Assembly: GCF_005508865.1 (NCBI RefSeq)
Contig: NZ_SCOM01000001.1
Location: 124,001-188,000 of the forward strand
Source: Pseudomonas sp. F(2018)
GTDB lineage: Bacteria; Pseudomonadota; Gammaproteobacteria; Pseudomonadales; Pseudomonadaceae
DNA length: 64,000 bases
Direction of reading: 5' to 3'
Shown here: piece by piece, positions 22,403 to 33,790 of the stretch
How positions within the stretch are numbered: the first letter of the stretch is position 1
How the letters are laid out: every line of letters begins with the position of its first letter
Program-made: the position numbers and the translations under genes
Notes under the pieces: model-generated
What the model was told of the DNA's origin: nothing
Seen by the model: only the letters and a program-made list of their open reading frames with translations
Databases searched by the model: none

Positions 22403-25400
22403 TGGTATTCCTCGGGAACTATGTGCCAGCTCTGCCGGCCATTACTGTTTGGGTCGTCACCTATAGTCGCTGGGTCGGCTGCACCATCACTACCATAAAC
22501 TTGATTGTTAGGGGCCAAAGTAAATCCGCCGGTTGCGGGGAAGCGCACGCCTGAGACTACCTTTTTGTCAGAGCCGTAAGCATCTTTGGTGTCCACCGTT
22601 TTATCATTATTCAAGTCAAGAATATTATACTTGGTTCGTCCTCCAGTATGCGCGTCGACGCCATAGAACCATGTGTCTGCACCTGCCTGGCAAGGATCTT
22701 GGTTAGGCGTCAGGCTACTGAGGAAGAGAGTTCTCCCTCGCGCTGCCATGTTGTTAATGATCATCTCGCCAGTAAGCAGCTGTGTTCCCGAGCTCTCCAC
22801 TGCCATATCGAGCGCCCATCCCCACATATTGACAGATGCGTCGTTATTTATGTCGTTTTCCGGGGCGTTTGGATTGCTGGCGTTGTAGTCTTTGAACCAC
22901 TTAACGGGATTCTGGCTCAGGATCCTAATATCGTTAATTGCGGTCTTTCCATTTTCTCCTATGACCGCGCCATCGACTTGCTGGGTAAACTGTTGAGTCT
23001 GAAGTCTCCCAGTTCGCTCAGTCGCCTTGGTCGTGCTGGCAGAGGTCTGTTGCCTCTTGGTTTTGCGATCCCAAACTCCGTAGAGTGTCATGGCGCGACT
23101 AGTGTCAACGTTAGCATCACTGTTTTCGATGTATTTGCCTGTTCCGAATAGAACTATATAACCAACTGAACTGGGGTGGCGAACTAGCGAAGGCTGAATA
23201 GTGATCGCCTGGCGCTTGAGTTGCCCGGTTTTAGAGTCTTTGGCGGTGAAGATGGGTGTATTGCCATAGGAGATTTTGAAGTCTGTTACATTGGCGCTGA
23301 TGGAGTCGCGGTCAAATGGGTCACCGGTAATTGCGCCGGCAACCGTCGGTACTAGATCAAAGCGCCATACATTGCCCTGCAGATCTCCGGCGTAAGCGTA
23401 ATCGACCAAACCGTCGCCATTGTTGTCCGCGCCTCGCACGCTGGAGAGCCCATTGGGAAGGATATTTCCTGCCTCAACTACATCAGGTGTGACCAATTTG
23501 CTCAGCACTGCACCACTTTTTATATCGATAACGAAAAGGGCTGCTCTATCGTTCGTGCTGTTATAGCCATTCCCCATCAGAACGCCCCACTGTCCGGTAT
23601 GGAGACGCGCAATCTCAGGTTGAGCAAAGGTGTAGCCAAGATCTGCCTGGGAGCTAGAGTCAATTTCCCACAGCAATTTGATTGCGTTGGGGTCTGTGAT
23701 GTCTAGTGCAAAAATAGACCGGCCGCCGGCTCGCAAGGTGCCAATCAGCACGGTGTGCCAACCATCATCATCGCCAAAGTATACGTCTCGGACAACAGGG
23801 GAGCCATCCACGAAATATTGGTGTGCCGCTCCGGTGTAGTTTTGGCCGGTCAAACGATGGAGGTTTTTGATGACCTCCGAGGGGATGAAGGCGAACTCTT
23901 CCTTTCCAGTGGTTGCATTAAATCCATGCAACATACCGTCGTTACCGCCAACATATATCATCTCCTTGCGGAGTCCCTTCTTATTCGCAGCTTTAAATGA
24001 GCGGTAGCTTTTGTAATTGGCGCGTTTTTCAGGGTTTTCGATTCGGTCGGCGAGATAGGCTAGATATCCAGGTGTCCCTACCACAACAGGGCTGGAGTTA
24101 ATAATGTCTCCGAGTACTGTGCTGCGAGAGCGAAACGCCGGACTAGTAACCCCCTCATTGCTGCGCTCACCTCGAACATAGGAAACACGTGCTTCTCCTT
24201 TGTTGTCCGAGGCGCCAACTAGGCTTTCAGGGTCCACGTTCAGCATGTTCTTCTGCGCTAAGCTCAAATTACTCCAAGTGAAATCTTTCATCTTGGTTGG
24301 GATGTTGGTGGTGTCAGCAATTTTGACGACACGAGTACCTGGGTTTATGGATTGATTAACGGCTTGCGCTTTCCACTGGATGGTTTGGGCTCCAGAGGCG
24401 TCAATCAGCGTTTTAATGAGCTCGCCGCTCCAATCCTGGCTATTGAATTGGGTCGCATAGACATTACTTTGGATCTTGCTGCTGTCTGTATCAGACACAA
24501 AAGATGCTGACACAGCGGGGCGTGCAGCGGATGTTGTTCGATCAGCAATTCGGTTCAGAATTTCTTGGAATGCACGAACCAATTCATCCGGGCTGTCAAC
24601 GCTGAAGAACTCTCCGCGTGAGTTGATGGCTGCGTGCCAGAGATCATAGGGGTTGTTTGCGCTATCGGCACTTGCTGCCGGCCAGTTTTGGGTTCCGTTG
24701 CGGAAGTTGTTATACCCATTGCCTCCAAATGTACCTAGGGTGGGGTCCCACTCGCGGTTTGTTTGGTTCAGCGCGCTGCTCAGGCCCAGGCTCATGGTGA
24801 AATTGACCATGTGCTGCCAAGTAGCAGGGTCATTACGCGGATCCCAGTAGTTCGCAGTGGTGTCGTTGCTTTTGAAAGGATAATAAGGTTGCAGACCATT
24901 GGCCAAGCCACTGTTCAGATCTGTTGCCCAGTAATGCATGGCCAAGTCTGCAAGTGTCTGAGTTGTTGCGTCTGTGAAGGGAGCGCGGGTACCGTTATAA
25001 ACAGTCCCGTCAGACATCGTGAAATTAGCTGCGTCGTGCCGGAACGTGTCGGAAGGCGCGTCGAAGCCTTGGTTCCAGATACCATCGGTCATTAAGATGT
25101 GATAGCTGGGACGGCAAGAGTAGGTATTCGCCGTCGTATTGTTCTGGGCACTGTTGTTAGGATATTTCTGCCAGGCGACGGCACTCTTGAAGAACTCTCC
25201 TGCGCGGCGCATGGCCGGACGAAGTGGAGTGCTTCCGTTGAAAGGCGGATCCTGTAGCCAAGCCATAAGACGCCCGCGATGAGCGGTGGAGTATTCCCTG
25301 AAGCGGTTGTCTTGGCAGTTGGTAGTGTCGCTGCCCGTGAAAGTTGTGCAGTTGGTGAGGTTCTGCCAAGTCAAACGAATTTCTGGCGGAAGGCTGGCGA

Positions 25401-26343
25401 ATGCAATCTGGGCTGCGCTCTGGGTTGCTAGGGCGCGGTTGCGATAGAATGAGTACCAGATTGCAAAATTTTTGCGCTCATCAGCACCGGCTGCGCTGTC
25501 GTCGAGGCGGATTTTGCCAGACGAACTAGACACGAAGACCAGTTTATAGCAGTCCTCATCCGTCTTGTCGGTAGCTGTACAGTTATTGAGTGTGGTATCT
25601 CGAGTGTAGTAGTAAGCGGGGCGGCCAACCTGGCGCCCATCAATAACTACAGTGTAGTTGTTGCTGCTGCGGCTGCAGCTGGCTGTAAGGCCGCTTAAGG
25701 CTGGGGGAAGAGTTGACGAAACACTTACGGTGCAGCCACCGCTTGTTCTTGTTACAGTGAAATCCACGCCAGAAATACTTTTGTTCTGTGAGCTGCCGTT
25801 TGTGGTTGGGCCTGAGAACGTACCGCTGGTGTAATAAAAATCAAGGGTGGCATTTGCTGCAAAAGCATTTGCCGTGTTGTTGTATGTGTAAGTAGTGCTG
25901 GGGTCTAGGGTGCTGCGCGGGTCGTAAGTCCATGAAACACGATAGTCATTAGATAGGTTAAAGCTGCCGCGTGCGCTGTTAAATCCATTGTTAAAGGCGG
26001 CGGAAAACCCTGTTGTGTAGGGCGTGCTAGATGTATTACCACTGGAGTCATATCGCGTGGGTATGCGATAAGTTACCTCTGGGTTGTAATACATGGGGTT
26101 AAATGCGGCAGACTTTGAACGGCGGGTAGCTCCTGTTCCGTTGATGTTATCGGGAACAAAGGCCCAGCGCATACTGCCGGAGTCGTCAATAGTGAGTAGT
26201 AAGTTGGGTGCAACCGTCTCGCTCAAGATGAGAGGCTTCTGGCTTATATTGAGTACTGCTGCGCCTGCCTGAAGTGTGCCAGAGAGGTAAGCGCAAAAGC
26301 CGAGAGTGCTCAGCCAGAAGCCCGAGTTCTTGAAGTGATACAT
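22399..26343 (-). CDS. pilY1: Type IV pilus tip adhesin/mechanosensor PilY1
   Basis: A 1314-aa secreted protein, longer than PAO1 PilY1 (about 1160 aa as I recall). The N-terminus carries a signal peptide (about 1-29). A von Willebrand A-like domain has a complete MIDAS DxSxS at 53-57 (DDSGS). The C-terminal third is the PilY1 beta-propeller ([19 protein letters not shown]), with an EF-hand-like calcium loop DNNGDGLVD near residue 970. Many cysteines are scattered in the VWA part. PilY1 sits at the pilus tip and controls extension/retraction and surface sensing. Base composition is clearly lower in GC than the flanking core genes. Confidence 0.95.
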   Translation of the reverse strand: MYHFKNSGFWLSTLGFCAYLSGTLQAGAAVLNISQKPLILSETVAPNLLLTIDDSGSMRWAFVPDNINGTGATRRSKSAAFNPMYYNPEVTYRIPTRYDSSGNTSSTPYTTGFSAAFNNGFNSARGSFNLSNDYRVSWTYDPRSTLDPSTTYTYNNTANAFAANATLDFYYTSGTFSGPTTNGSSQNKSISGVDFTVTRTSGGCTVSVSSTLPPALSGLTASCSRSSNNYTVVIDGRQVGRPAYYYTRDTTLNNCTATDKTDEDCYKLVFVSSSSGKIRLDDSAAGADERKNFAIWYSFYRNRALATQSAAQIAFASLPPEIRLTWQNLTNCTTFTGSDTTNCQDNRFREYSTAHRGRLMAWLQDPPFNGSTPLRPAMRRAGEFFKSAVAWQKYPNNSAQNNTTANTYSCRPSYHILMTDGIWNQGFDAPSDTFRHDAANFTMSDGTVYNGTRAPFTDATTQTLADLAMHYWATDLNSGLANGLQPYYPFKSNDTTANYWDPRNDPATWQHMVNFTMSLGLSSALNQTNREWDPTLGTFGGNGYNNFRNGTQNWPAASADSANNPYDLWHAAINSRGEFFSVDSPDELVRAFQEILNRIADRTTSAARPAVSASFVSDTDSSKIQSNVYATQFNSQDWSGELIKTLIDASGAQTIQWKAQAVNQSINPGTRVVKIADTTNIPTKMKDFTWSNLSLAQKNMLNVDPESLVGASDNKGEARVSYVRGERSNEGVTSPAFRSRSTVLGDIINSSPVVVGTPGYLAYLADRIENPEKRANYKSYRSFKAANKKGLRKEMIYVGGNDGMLHGFNATTGKEEFAFIPSEVIKNLHRLTGQNYTGAAHQYFVDGSPVVRDVYFGDDDGWHTVLIGTLRAGGRSIFALDITDPNAIKLLWEIDSSSQADLGYTFAQPEIARLHTGQWGVLMGNGYNSTNDRAALFVIDIKSGAVLSKLVTPDVVEAGNILPNGLSSVRGADNNGDGLVDYAYAGDLQGNVWRFDLVPTVAGAITGDPFDRDSISANVTDFKISYGNTPIFTAKDSKTGQLKRQAITIQPSLVRHPSSVGYIVLFGTGKYIENSDANVDTSRAMTLYGVWDRKTKRQQTSASTTKATERTGRLQTQQFTQQVDGAVIGENGKTAINDIRILSQNPVKWFKDYNASNPNAPENDINNDASVNMWGWALDMAVESSGTQLLTGEMIINNMAARGRTLFLSSLTPNQDPCQAGADTWFYGVDAHTGGRTKYNILDLNNDKTVDTKDAYGSDKKVVSGVRFPATGGFTLAPNNQVYGSDGAADPATIGDDPNSNGRQSWHIVPEEYQ

Positions 26344-26374
26344 AAAATGGCTCCTAAGAATAGACGTGGTCGAG

Positions 26375-26935
26375 TCAGTTGCTCTCGATAAGGCCCTTGG
26401 AATTCAGTGCAACAGTTGTGCGGATGGCTGATTCAATGTTGTTTGCCGTAGCCATTCCGTTAATCTCGTATCTAAATACTCCAATTCCCAAAAGCATATT
26501 TCCGTATTCTGGGTTCTCGCTTTCACCTAAGGCGTCACCCCCTGGGGCGACTTGGGCATACCACTGGACAGCACCTGGTAGTTGCGTGCCGTCGTTAGGT
26601 GAGTAAGCTTGGACTTGAGTGCGGTTGACTGCATAGCCTGGGACTCTGTCGAGTAAGCAGAGCTTTTTCAGTTCAATACCGTTGCAGTCGCTGGTAGGTT
26701 CTTGCGGGCCCCTCTCGACAGTCCTTCTTTCTCCGTCTCTTACGGCAGAGTCTGCGGTGCTCAAGAGTTGTTTGTTTTCTACCATGTTGCTTGTGATGCG
26801 GGTTTCGAGGGTAACCTCACGCATGTTGGAGATGGCTAGCATGGTAATGATCAATAAGAAGACGAGAGCAACAACTAGGCTGACCCCCTGCTGTGTTTTG
26901 GGAAAGTGCCAGTGCATGGGGAGTGATTGTTTCAT
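26375..26935 (-). CDS. pilX: Type IV pilus minor pilin PilX
   Basis: A 186-aa prepilin of the PilX family: QQGVSLVVALVFLLIITMLA, then the conserved VTLETRITSNMVENKQLL segment. Residue 5 of the predicted mature protein is Val, so the Glu5 of normal pilins is missing. GspK-like tip subunits share this property. The start overlaps the pilW stop by 4 bp. Two cysteines lie in the head (SDCNG, KKLCLLD). Confidence 0.9.
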   Translation of the reverse strand: MKQSLPMHWHFPKTQQGVSLVVALVFLLIITMLAISNMREVTLETRITSNMVENKQLLSTADSAVRDGERRTVERGPQEPTSDCNGIELKKLCLLDRVPGYAVNRTQVQAYSPNDGTQLPGAVQWYAQVAPGGDALGESENPEYGNMLLGIGVFRYEINGMATANNIESAIRTTVALNSKGLIESN

Positions 26936-27696
26936 GGCATAAGGTTCCTCATGCTAGAACTGGTAGAAAGCATCGTGTAAAGCTTTTTGTCAGTTGGGGC
27001 GGTGTTGAACCAATATTCGTAAACCGCACTGCCTGCTTCCTTGGTTATATCTCGTGCGCTTGCGGTTAGTACCGAGAACTTGACGGCTCTAATATTGGCC
27101 GTAGCTGTAGGATTTTTTGTATATTCTTTAACGGCTTTTTCGTCATTGTCATTCACACCATACTCGAAGCTCAAGGACTGAATGTTTGATGCAATGACTT
27201 CGCCGTTGCAGGTTAATTGCATGGCGGTGTCACCGTCGCTGGGGTCCTTGTCCTCCATTTTGAACGTTTCTGTTATTATTGGAGGAGGGTTGCTTCCGCT
27301 TCTTGAAACGTAGGGGGTGTTTGGGATATTAGTGGCAAGATTGCCGTCACAGCCTCTGGTGTTGGGGAAGGCTGCTTGGTAACGAATGCAAAATGACGTG
27401 TCGCTTATTTTTTTCGATACTTGTCCGGCACTTAGTCCGCCGCAAGAGGCATCGTCCTTGGGGAATGCTGTTTCCATCGTTTCGTCAGGACGGCGCCGGT
27501 ATCCGGTTTTAGATAGCTCCTGTTCCAATATAAGGATAGAAAATCTTGCATTTTCTACGTTGCTTCCCTGATTTTGCTGGAAAAGATAACTTTCTTTGTT
27601 GTCCAAATAAACTTGGGTAACGCCGAGGAGCAGGAAGACGCTTATAAGCATTGCAACCATGAGCTCAATTAGTGAAATACCGCCTTGCTTGTTCAT
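26932..27696 (-). CDS. pilW: Type IV pilus minor pilin PilW
   Basis: A 254-aa prepilin with a short leader MNKQGG before ISLIELMVAMLISVFLLLGV, then a large head domain, as usual for PilW/GspJ. The start at 27694-27696 was chosen because it gives the canonical leader and lies 2 bp after the pilV stop. It overlaps pilX by 4 bp. It takes part in the tip priming complex with FimU, PilV and PilX. Confidence 0.92.
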   Translation of the reverse strand: MNKQGGISLIELMVAMLISVFLLLGVTQVYLDNKESYLFQQNQGSNVENARFSILILEQELSKTGYRRRPDETMETAFPKDDASCGGLSAGQVSKKISDTSFCIRYQAAFPNTRGCDGNLATNIPNTPYVSRSGSNPPPIITETFKMEDKDPSDGDTAMQLTCNGEVIASNIQSLSFEYGVNDNDEKAVKEYTKNPTATANIRAVKFSVLTASARDITKEAGSAVYEYWFNTAPTDKKLYTMLSTSSSMRNLMP

Positions 27697-27698
27697 GC

Positions 27699-28205
27699 TT
27701 AAATCTCTCCGCGCAGACGTAGACGGCAAATGCTGGTATCGCCGCCAGCGGCAACCGACGCATCCAGGCATCCATCCCCGGTAGCCCGCCAAACTATCTG
27801 AATTTCTATGGCAGATCCGGCTGCACAGGTTCCAGGGGTCAAGGAGCGGCAGGTATAGAACTGATTGGCGAGGGTGGTCGTATCAGGCAGTAACAGGCGG
27901 GCCTTGTTACTCCAGCAAGTTAGCTGTTGGGCCACGTTGCTGCTTGCTATCGCAACATTGGTGTCGCATGCACCCGCGGCGGGCAATTGGTTGAAAAGAT
28001 ATAGGTTTGCCTGAGTCGGATTGGCTCGGATCATTTCCATAAGCTCATTAGCTAACAGGACGGCGTTGTTTCTCTGAGTTGAGTCAGTAGTGTATTGAAT
28101 ACTTCTTCCTTGCATGGCAACCAATCCAAGCATCCCGATTGTCATTAGTATCAGGGTTACCATGATCTCAATCAGTGTGAAGCCAGTGCTGCGGCTTGTA
28201 GTCAT
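27699..28205 (-). CDS. pilV: Type IV pilus minor pilin PilV
   Basis: A 168-aa prepilin: leader MTTSRSTG, then FTLIEIMVTLILMTIGMLGL, followed by the PilV-type MQGRSIQYTTDSTQRNNAVL segment. Several cysteines lie in the head (ACDTN, LTCWSN, YTCRS, GTCAAG). It overlaps fimU by 4 bp and ends 2 bp before pilW. Confidence 0.92.
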   Translation of the reverse strand: MTTSRSTGFTLIEIMVTLILMTIGMLGLVAMQGRSIQYTTDSTQRNNAVLLANELMEMIRANPTQANLYLFNQLPAAGACDTNVAIASSNVAQQLTCWSNKARLLLPDTTTLANQFYTCRSLTPGTCAAGSAIEIQIVWRATGDGCLDASVAAGGDTSICRLRLRGEI

Positions 28206-28687
28206 GGTGTGCAGTCCCCTAAATTAGTAAGGTCGTCAGCGTCTTTGCCGCGCTGGTGCAGTCGAATGCCCCCGCTAGGTTGAACGGTGAGCAGGTAGGC
28301 AAACTCCGATTCATTGTCGCGGCAGAGAATGAATGATGCCGCCGAGGCCGAGCCGCTCGAAGTAAACGCCAGAGAAATGGGGGAAAGGGTGCTACTGATG
28401 GTCACCTGCGCATCAGTAAACTCCTCGCGGCGTAAGGTTTCGCTGGCAGTGCTAACCGTCCACGTGTTTGAAGCGGCGCTGATGGTTACGGGCGTTCGGC
28501 GAATCACGGCTTCGCTTCGTGCGAATTGTAGAAGGCTGCCCAGTGTTTGAGCTTGTGATTCAAGTTGGCCATTACGGACCATGCGGGCCAGGTTAGGGAT
28601 GGCAATTCCTGCAGCGATGCTCAGCAAGGCTATGGCAACCATCAGTTCTATCAGGCTGAATCCCCTCATGCCTTTAAGTCGCGACAT
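28202..28687 (-). CDS. fimU: Type IV pilus minor pilin FimU (GspH/FimT family)
   Basis: A 161-aa prepilin: leader MSRLKGMRG, then FSLIELMVAIALLSIAAGIA, and a GspH-type beta-rich head. Two cysteines occur (FILCRDN, GDCTP). By order it is FimU, the first subunit of the FimU-PilV-PilW-PilX tip complex. Its C-terminal part reads QPSGGIRLHQRGK rather than a full GRxR motif. A 112-bp gap separates it from fimT and may hold a promoter I could not identify. Confidence 0.88.
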   Translation of the reverse strand: MSRLKGMRGFSLIELMVAIALLSIAAGIAIPNLARMVRNGQLESQAQTLGSLLQFARSEAVIRRTPVTISAASNTWTVSTASETLRREEFTDAQVTISSTLSPISLAFTSSGSASAASFILCRDNESEFAYLLTVQPSGGIRLHQRGKDADDLTNLGDCTP

Positions 28688-28799
28688 AGCAAACTCCTCG
28701 GATTAACTTACCGTGATCATCCAGTAACTCTCCATGTGAGTCCCCTCTGGCTGGACGGCTGGTGTGCCCCGGCGGATGACTGGTCGTCTCAATTCGCTG

Positions 28800-29306
28800 C
28801 TATGGGCATCTGCTTGACATGTCGAGGTTCTCGGCTTGCGTGGCATGTCTAACTCTACCTTGGCGATTGATGATGAGTTGCCAGGCAATGCCGTTGCTTG
28901 AGCATTGATAAAAGCGTCCGTTGCTAGTGGGGCTGGTCCCATTGGGGTAGAAGCGTAGGCGTTTTTCGAAGCCAGCCCAGTAGACTTGGCTGCTATCCAT
29001 TTTCTTGGTGAGATTGAGTAGGGAATTCTGCGCGTTGCTTAGCTTTGACATCCAGCCATCCTGCCAGCGATTGTTGCAGCGATGGCCGTCGCTGGTTGCA
29101 CACAGATCCACTGCTTGCTTTCGGAGGACGGCCTGCATGCGGGCAAAATTGACAGCCGCATGCAAGCTGTCTCGCAGGGATTCTTGCTGATTTTTCTCTA
29201 TGAAGCTGCTTAGCGCCGGAATCGCGAGCCCAAGCAGTATCGAAGCAATTACAATTGCGCAAAGTAGATCTAGCAAGCTGAATGCCTGCTGAGTTTTTGA
29301 TCTCAT
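28800..29306 (-). CDS. fimT: FimT-like pseudopilin, possible DNA-binding competence pilin
   Basis: A 168-aa GspH/FimT family protein. The N-terminus is atypical: MRSKTQQA followed by FSLLDLLCAIVIASILLGLA. Ala replaces the Gly before the cleavage point and Asp replaces Glu5. Near the C-terminus it has GRVR (inside NRQGRVRHA), matching the GRxR motif known from Legionella FimT, where it is needed for DNA binding in natural transformation. Four cysteines are present. It is divergent from thiO across 71 bp. Processing by PilD is uncertain. Confidence 0.82.
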   Translation of the reverse strand: MRSKTQQAFSLLDLLCAIVIASILLGLAIPALSSFIEKNQQESLRDSLHAAVNFARMQAVLRKQAVDLCATSDGHRCNNRWQDGWMSKLSNAQNSLLNLTKKMDSSQVYWAGFEKRLRFYPNGTSPTSNGRFYQCSSNGIAWQLIINRQGRVRHATQAENLDMSSRCP

Positions 29307-29377
29307 GGCGTGGTCCCTTCATTACATTGCTGCCTTCCTGGCATCAGTTGGTTTAGACCGGCATCGAGAGTTTGGCA

Positions 29378-30484
29378 ATGGAGAATTGTGTGGAGAGGTT
29401 AATTGTTGTCGGGGGAGGGGTTATCGGATTGATGACTGCCGCCTTGTTGGCGGAAGAAGGGGGGCAGGTCACGCTGCTTGATAGAGGGAAGCTTGGAGGG
29501 GAGGCTTCTTGGGCGGGTGGGGGCATTGTTTCCCCTCTCTTTCCTTGGCGCTATAGCCCGGCTATCACTGCGTTAGCCAACTGGTCCCAAGATTATTATC
29601 CAGAATTAGCGCGCCGGCTTTTTGCCTATACGGGTGTGGACTCTCAGCTGTGTCGCACTGGTCTTTACTGGCTTGACCTTGAAGATGAGCCTGCTGCTGT
29701 TTCATGGGCTCAACACTGGGGTAAGCCCTTGGTTCAGTTGGGAGGCGCTGCTGTTGTTGAGGCTGTTCCACAGATAGGGAGGGGATTTGAGCGCGCCTTG
29801 TACTCTGAGGATGTAGCAAATGTCAGAAATCCTCGCCTTCTTCAAGCTTTAAGGATTTTTCTGAAGGCCAGGGCCAATGTTGTTCTGCGCGAACAGTTAT
29901 CTGTTAGTGGTTTCGTATTCGAAAGCGGCCGGGTTCGAGGGGTAATCGCCGATGGGGGGCGATTGCTGGCTGATCGAGTTATTTTGGCTGCAGGAGCTTG
30001 GAGCGGTTCTTTGATGGAGGCGTTGGGGTTTCATTTACCCGTTGGGCCGGTTAAGGGGCAGATGCTTCTTTACAAATGTTCAGAGAGCTTCTTGTCAACC
30101 ATGGTTTTAGCTAGGGGGCGTTATGTCATTCCTCGTCAAGATGGCCATGTTCTTGTAGGCAGCACGCTTGAATACGTCGGTTTCGACAAGGCGCCTACCA
30201 TGGAGGCGCTGGCAAGCCTAAAGGATTCTGCCGAAGGGATATTACCCGCACTGGCTGATGCCGATTTGGTGGGTCATTGGGCTGGCCTGCGTCCTGGTTC
30301 CCCAGATGGGATTCCATTCATAGGTGAAATTTCAGAGTACCCCGGCCTATGGCTCAATTGCGGTCATTATCGGAATGGCTTGGTTCTTGCGCCAGCATCC
30401 TGCCGGTTGTTGATTGATCTGATGATGAGCCGTAAACCGATAATTGATCCGGCGCCATACTCGCCTGCAAGATTGGGCTATTGA
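29378..30484 (+). CDS. thiO: Glycine oxidase ThiO / D-amino-acid dehydrogenase family FAD enzyme
   Basis: A 368-aa FAD-dependent oxidase that probably supplies dehydroglycine for the thiazole ring of thiamine. It has the dinucleotide-binding motif VVGGGVIGL near residues 9-17, SWAGGGIVSPLFPWRY, VGPVKGQMLL and the C-terminal GLWLNCGHYRNGLVLAP, all typical of ThiO. The ATG at 29378 was preferred to a TTG two codons upstream. Codon usage is AT-richer than the core genes, like the pilin cluster beside it. Its stop abuts the pilR stop with no base between. Confidence 0.9.
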   Translation: MENCVERLIVVGGGVIGLMTAALLAEEGGQVTLLDRGKLGGEASWAGGGIVSPLFPWRYSPAITALANWSQDYYPELARRLFAYTGVDSQLCRTGLYWLDLEDEPAAVSWAQHWGKPLVQLGGAAVVEAVPQIGRGFERALYSEDVANVRNPRLLQALRIFLKARANVVLREQLSVSGFVFESGRVRGVIADGGRLLADRVILAAGAWSGSLMEALGFHLPVGPVKGQMLLYKCSESFLSTMVLARGRYVIPRQDGHVLVGSTLEYVGFDKAPTMEALASLKDSAEGILPALADADLVGHWAGLRPGSPDGIPFIGEISEYPGLWLNCGHYRNGLVLAPASCRLLIDLMMSRKPIIDPAPYSPARLGY

Positions 30485-31825
<1,341 letters not shown>

Positions 31826-31827
31826 GT

Positions 31828-33420
31828 TCAGCTCAGCTTGCGTGGATGGGCGAAGGTGATGCGGAAGCAACTGCCACCACCCTCGCGAGGTTTGTAGTCG
31901 AGGCGGGCCTGGTTGCTTTCGCAAAGCTCGCGGGAAATATACAGGCCCAGGCCGGTGCCCTTGTTGTCGGTGGTGTAGAACGGCTCGAAGATATGCTGCA
32001 ACTGCTCGGTGGGGACACCTGGGCCATCGTCCAGCACCTCCAGCGTAGGCAGGTCGCTCTCGGCGTCGCGATAGAGCTTAAGCCACACCTGGCCCAATTG
32101 ATGGCTTTGGGCGCTATAACGCAGACCGTTCTGCACCAGGTTGGTCAACACCTGAGTCAGTTGGTGTGGGTCCATGCGGGTCTGCAGGCTGCCGCTACTG
32201 GTTTCCAAGTGCAGGGTCTGATCCAGGCGCGCCGAGTTACGGAATTCGCTGGCGAAGCGATGTAGCCAGTATTTCAGGTCAAGCAGTTGCGGCTCGGCCT
32301 GGCGGCGTCGCGAGAGCTGCAATACGTTCTCGATCACCATGTTCATCCGCCGCGAATGATCCTGGATGATCTGGGCCAGACGCCGATCAGGCTCCTCCAG
32401 GTCTTCCGACTCCTGCAACAGCTGCGCGGCGTGGCTGATGGCGCCCAGCGGGTTGCGGATCTCGTGGGCGATGCCGGCTGTCAGTCTGCCTAGGGACGCA
32501 AGCTTGAGCTGCTGCGCCTGCTGGGTGACCTGCGAGATATCGTCGAGGAAGATCAATGTGTGCAGCTCATCGCCCCTGTGTAGGGGGATAAAACTGGGTT
32601 GCAGCAAAGGTCCGTCGGCTATCGCCTGCAGGCTCTGTGGGCGCAGGGTCGGATTGTGCTGCCACTGTTGCAGGCGCTGGACCAGGTCCGGGCAATGCGG
32701 GTCCAACACTTTGTTTTCCAGCCTGCTGCGGCCGAGCATGCCGAGGGCGCCCTGATTGGCCAGTAACACCTTGTGCTGCTTGTCCAGCACCAGGATGCCG
32801 GTGCGCATTCGTTGCAGAATCAGCGAGTTGAGCGCTTCGAGGCTGGCGACATCGACTGCCCGTTGTTCGGCCAGGTTTTCGCTCTGTTGCAGGCGTTGAC
32901 TGAGGCCTTGGAGAAAAATCGCTGCGGCAAAACAGAGCGCACCTAGCGCGCCAGCCTGAACGAACTGGGCGCCAGCAGCGGGGCGATGCAGGCTCAGATA
33001 GAAGGTCAGGGCGAGCATGCCGATGGCAGCGACGGCAGCGATCAGCAGGCCGACTCTTCCGCGGAGCAGGATATTGGCAATCGCCACCGCGACGATCAGC
33101 AAGTTGCCGATGCCGCTGGGAGTACCACCCGCCGAGTAGAACAACGCGCAGAGCAGGAGTACGTCGAACAGTGCCAGGCCAAACACCTGAATCAGGTGCT
33201 TGGGGCGCTGCATCAGCACCGTTATCAGGACGTTGACTATCAGGTACGCCCAGCTGCCGTAGCGGAACAGCTGCACATGCGCCAGCTCCAGTAGCTCGCT
33301 GTCCAGGTTGCTGGAGATCAGCAGAACCAGCGCCAGGCCGAGGGCGACCCGGTACAGGTTGTACAGCCGCAGTATCCGCCGGCCGGGGATGCCGTCGAGA
33401 GTCAGGTGCTCTGCGCTCAC
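31828..33420 (-). CDS. pilS: Sensor histidine kinase PilS
   Basis: A 530-aa kinase with about six N-terminal membrane segments, a PAS-like region (LNSLILQRMRTGILVLDKQ), the H-box GIAHEIRNPLGAISHAAQLL and the ATP-binding boxes (NLVQNGLRYSA, LDDGPGVP, KGTGLGLYISRELCE). In P. aeruginosa PilS senses pilin level in the inner membrane. The GTG at 33418-33420 was chosen: it overlaps the upstream stop as GTGA and gives the same length I recall for PA4546. Confidence 0.94.
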   Translation of the reverse strand: MSAEHLTLDGIPGRRILRLYNLYRVALGLALVLLISSNLDSELLELAHVQLFRYGSWAYLIVNVLITVLMQRPKHLIQVFGLALFDVLLLCALFYSAGGTPSGIGNLLIVAVAIANILLRGRVGLLIAAVAAIGMLALTFYLSLHRPAAGAQFVQAGALGALCFAAAIFLQGLSQRLQQSENLAEQRAVDVASLEALNSLILQRMRTGILVLDKQHKVLLANQGALGMLGRSRLENKVLDPHCPDLVQRLQQWQHNPTLRPQSLQAIADGPLLQPSFIPLHRGDELHTLIFLDDISQVTQQAQQLKLASLGRLTAGIAHEIRNPLGAISHAAQLLQESEDLEEPDRRLAQIIQDHSRRMNMVIENVLQLSRRRQAEPQLLDLKYWLHRFASEFRNSARLDQTLHLETSSGSLQTRMDPHQLTQVLTNLVQNGLRYSAQSHQLGQVWLKLYRDAESDLPTLEVLDDGPGVPTEQLQHIFEPFYTTDNKGTGLGLYISRELCESNQARLDYKPREGGGSCFRITFAHPRKLS

Positions 33421-33644
33421 TGCCGGGGCTGCCCCTGCTTCAGGTGGGCCTGGCTGCAATACCAGAGCTGCTCTTGAGGTAGCGCCTTGTCGCGAGGCAC
33501 ATGCACGCCGCACTGGGCGCAGCGCACCATCGGCGCCGGCTGATCTTCATCTGGCTTTGCCGCTGGGGCGGCGGGGCGATTGAAGCGGCGCCACAGCCAG
33601 ACGGCGGCGGCGATCACGGCGGCCCAGAACAGCAGACGGAACAT
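33417..33644 (-). CDS. PP0621-family small protein with a CxxC pair
   Basis: A 75-aa protein: an N-terminal membrane anchor (MFRLLFWAAVIAAAVWLWRR), a Pro/Ala linker, then a small metal-binding-like part with CAQCGVHVPRDKAL and WYCSQAHLKQ. It resembles the PP0621 family, function unknown. It is coupled to pilS by a 4-bp GTGA overlap, so it is probably co-transcribed with pilSR. Confidence 0.8.
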   Translation of the reverse strand: MFRLLFWAAVIAAAVWLWRRFNRPAAPAAKPDEDQPAPMVRCAQCGVHVPRDKALPQEQLWYCSQAHLKQGQPRQ

Positions 33645-33746
33645 GGTTTGCTCTCTCGTTGGCAGGCTGGCAGTTTAGCCAAGGAGCCGCTGGTGGCGCA
33701 GCAGGAAAACGCTCCTATCGTGCACCGTTACGCGGGGCGCAGGCAT

Positions 33747-33772
33747 AAAAAAGGGAGGCCAGGCCTCCCTTC
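33747..33772 (-). terminator. Intrinsic terminator for bamD
   Basis: AAGGGAGG/CCTCCCTT stem. On the minus strand it is followed by TTTTTTAT, 19 bp after the bamD stop. Confidence 0.85.
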
Positions 33773-33790
33773 TCGTGTCGCGCTGGCGGC

